A stretch of DNA of 64,000 nucleotides from Tigriopus japonicus (Eukaryota > Arthropoda > Copepoda > Harpacticoida > Harpacticidae). Made by a program: the position numbers and the translations under genes. Below are positions 61,966 through 64,000 of the stretch, piece by piece. Numbering within the stretch: the stretch's first letter is position 1; the number at the start of each line of letters is the position of its first letter. The stretch spans positions 11,152,609-11,216,608 of the forward strand of contig CM021312.1 in the NCBI GenBank assembly GCA_010645155.1, in the 5' to 3' direction. The notes beneath the pieces are model-generated. The model had not been told where the DNA came from. It saw nothing but the letters and a program-made list of their open reading frames with translations, and searched no databases.

Positions 61966-63532
61966 GTACTCTTTGGAACCACAAGCGTGATTTGACTTTT
62001 GAAATGGAATTTGGAGATCACAACTATGATTTATTTTTGAGCGAGAATTTCCACCACTTTTCCGTGTGTGTTTTGACTGGGAATGCACTACTGTGTACTT
62101 TGTTCCGTGGTCGCTGGAGAGGCTGACATGGCCTGGCTTGGCCTTTATGAACTACAATTGTGCCTATATTCTGACAACATACGAGCATGACTGGCATGAT
62201 GGTGATTGCCACTTGTCCTTTTGGAGTGATGATACACAAAAAACATATGCCGACGAATGGTCCTGACAATACTTTAAGTCTACAACTTTGAAGCTACATG
62301 TGAATTGATCTAAGGAAAAAAACTAAAACATTTCGGTTGTCTTTGATGGACAATACTGAAAACTTTGATGAGTTGCAAACAAGAACCCTTTCCCTTTAAA
62401 AACATGCAAAATCGACTGAAAGCCTTTTACCAATAATGGTGATTTTGGATTCGTCTACAACGCCATTATTTCTTACGCAATCAATTCTCAGTTTTGGCCT
62501 CAAGTGATGGAACGAACTCAACCGAAATCTAAAGTTTCGGCGAAAAGAGAGTTTGACCGAAACCAAAACCGAAAGCAACTGACCATAAGCGAATTTTATA
62601 AATTTGGAAATAATTCTGTTTTTTTTTTTTTGTTCTGGCTTTTGGAGCGGGGAAGAGGTCGACTTTTCTCTCAAACTATTACGTATTTATGTGCATGTCT
62701 GCTTTCGGTTTGGGTGGGCATAACGAATCGGCCAAAATTCTTGCCGATATATTGGCAGAAAGCGTTTCATTACTAGACTTAATCAATTAAAACAGACGGA
62801 AGGAAAACCCTCGATAATTACGGTCTAACTCAAAGAGCATGCAAAAATATATGAATAACAGCAAGTTCAATAAACAGAGAGCCGTGAATAGTGTTCATGG
62901 ATGGCCACTCTAGGCAATTTTCAGCTCATTGCAGATCCGTTTTCCTTCAATACATCCTACTACAAATTCATTTTAGCACAGATAGTTAATTATTCTTAGA
63001 CCGATAACCTAACTAAAGATGGTTACATTTACATCAAATAACTAAAAGATGGACCCCACAAAGACAACAAGTTGCCTAGAATGCCCATCAGGTGTCACTT
63101 TGCCCGACTTTCTCCTCCTTATTGAAGCTGCTGCACAAAACCCGAGCTTTCAGCCAAACATGAAAAAAGAAATTGCATATAAAACACCGTGTGAAACACC
63201 AAAATCAATCAAGGAGACTTAAACGTCAAGGGGCTCCAACGTCAAGAGCCCTCGTTTAAGCATCTTTGAGATGACCACGATTTCGTGCGACAGCTAGTAG
63301 TAGCCTAGAGAGTGAATGAATGACCGGTGTGCCAACCTCAACCGCCAAAGTGTGAATAGCCCATGAATGATGCATCTCACCACAGGAGGACCATTTACAA
63401 GTTGGCTCAGATTTTCTCATGTGTCTTTATTGTTTCTCCTCCTCTTCTACCTACCTGATCCTTGCTCTGAATCAATCAATCTATGAATGGATCACTACTC
63501 AAACCTCATTCATTGATCCCGGCCTCCTGCAG

Positions 63533-63589
63533 AACTACACAGAAAGCGTCCGGGTGTCTGACAAGAAGAAAGTTGACATTGTCAAAAAG
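63533..63589 (+). CDS. Candidate exon, alpha2-delta gene
   Basis: A strong pyrimidine tract and CTCCTGCAG acceptor open a phase-0 stretch of 19 codons, NYTESVRVSDKKKVDIVKK, before a GTGACC donor. It could join after ...KKNHT at 60540. No diagnostic domain falls inside, so the link is by position, strand and phase only. Confidence 0.4.
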
Positions 63590-64000
63590 GTGACCTATGA
63601 TTCTAATCTGCGTAGCCAAAAGTCCGCAGCGCCACACTTTTTCGTAGTGCTGAGACTCTAAGCCTTTAAAGAAACAGCCACAGCAGTACCAGTTACTCAA
63701 CATCGTTATTGTCGTTCATTAGACACTACTGCAGCTATTCTAACCATCAAGCTATTTGTTAGTCCGTACCCTTCACATTTATTATTGCTTCCTTTTTTCA
63801 TCATAAAAGTCTAGTCCAGAACAAGTCATATGGTATTAGCTATTTCATCTATCTCTACACCTAGTCCATCTTGGGGTGGATTTACACTGGGGCATGTTTC
63901 CGCATTTTCACTTTGCATTTCAATTTCATTTCATTTATTTATGTCTATCCTAAAAGAACCTATGGTACGAAGAGGTACCAGCACCACCTAAACTGTAATT

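Overview
The window is a piece of animal nuclear genome, and an arthropod is the best fit. Genes are split by GT-AG introns and lie on both strands with AT-rich spacers. Two genes carry DM4/12 domains, a family known mainly from arthropods, and an NFI/CTF transcription factor is present. A GPX4-type peroxidase keeps an in-frame UGA where selenocysteine belongs; insects have largely lost this while crustaceans keep it. A copepod-like crustacean is my best guess, by inference only, since nothing here is a species marker.

Layout. (1) 1-14.2 kb, plus strand: the 3' part of an NFI gene (NFI-A), from the last NFI DNA-binding-domain exon to the stop and a poly(A) signal. (2) 14.5-15.0 kb: a short TA-flanked inverted-repeat element. 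(3) 21-29 kb, minus strand: a second NFI gene (NFI-B) with the first coding exon and the whole DNA-binding domain. NFI-A and NFI-B converge tail to tail and share intron positions and phases, so they look like an old local inverted duplication. (4) 29-32.9 kb: AT-rich spacer with a CpG-rich patch upstream of NFI-B and decayed repeat fragments. (5) 33.0-33.9 kb: single-exon SLC25A44-type mitochondrial carrier (+). (6) 35.3-35.6 kb: HSBP1 (-). (7) 38.4-39.0 kb: CD164-like sialomucin (+). (8) 39.5-40.6 kb: four-exon selenocysteine GPX4-like peroxidase (-). (9) 41.8-45.0 kb: MTA-family NuRD subunit (+), with a 70-N assembly gap in its first intron. (10) 45.3-49.0 kb: secreted DM4/12 protein (-), whose second intron holds a 926-bp TA-flanked TIR unit carrying a LINE reverse-transcriptase C-terminal fragment. 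(11) 49.4-50.6 kb: nucleoredoxin-like protein (-). (12) 50.9-52.7 kb: a second DM4/12 gene (+) with two alternative N-terminal coding exons joined to one C-terminal half. (13) 55.6 kb to the right edge: voltage-gated calcium channel alpha2-delta subunit (+), incomplete at its 3' end.

These are mostly unrelated housekeeping, regulatory and secreted-protein genes, not a pathway cluster. The local relationships that matter are the NFI pair, the two DM4/12 genes on either side of the nucleoredoxin-like gene, and several very tight tail-to-tail neighbours (CD164-like/GPX; MTA/DM4-12). Exon borders were placed by eye from reading frame, phase and splice consensus; there is no transcript evidence.
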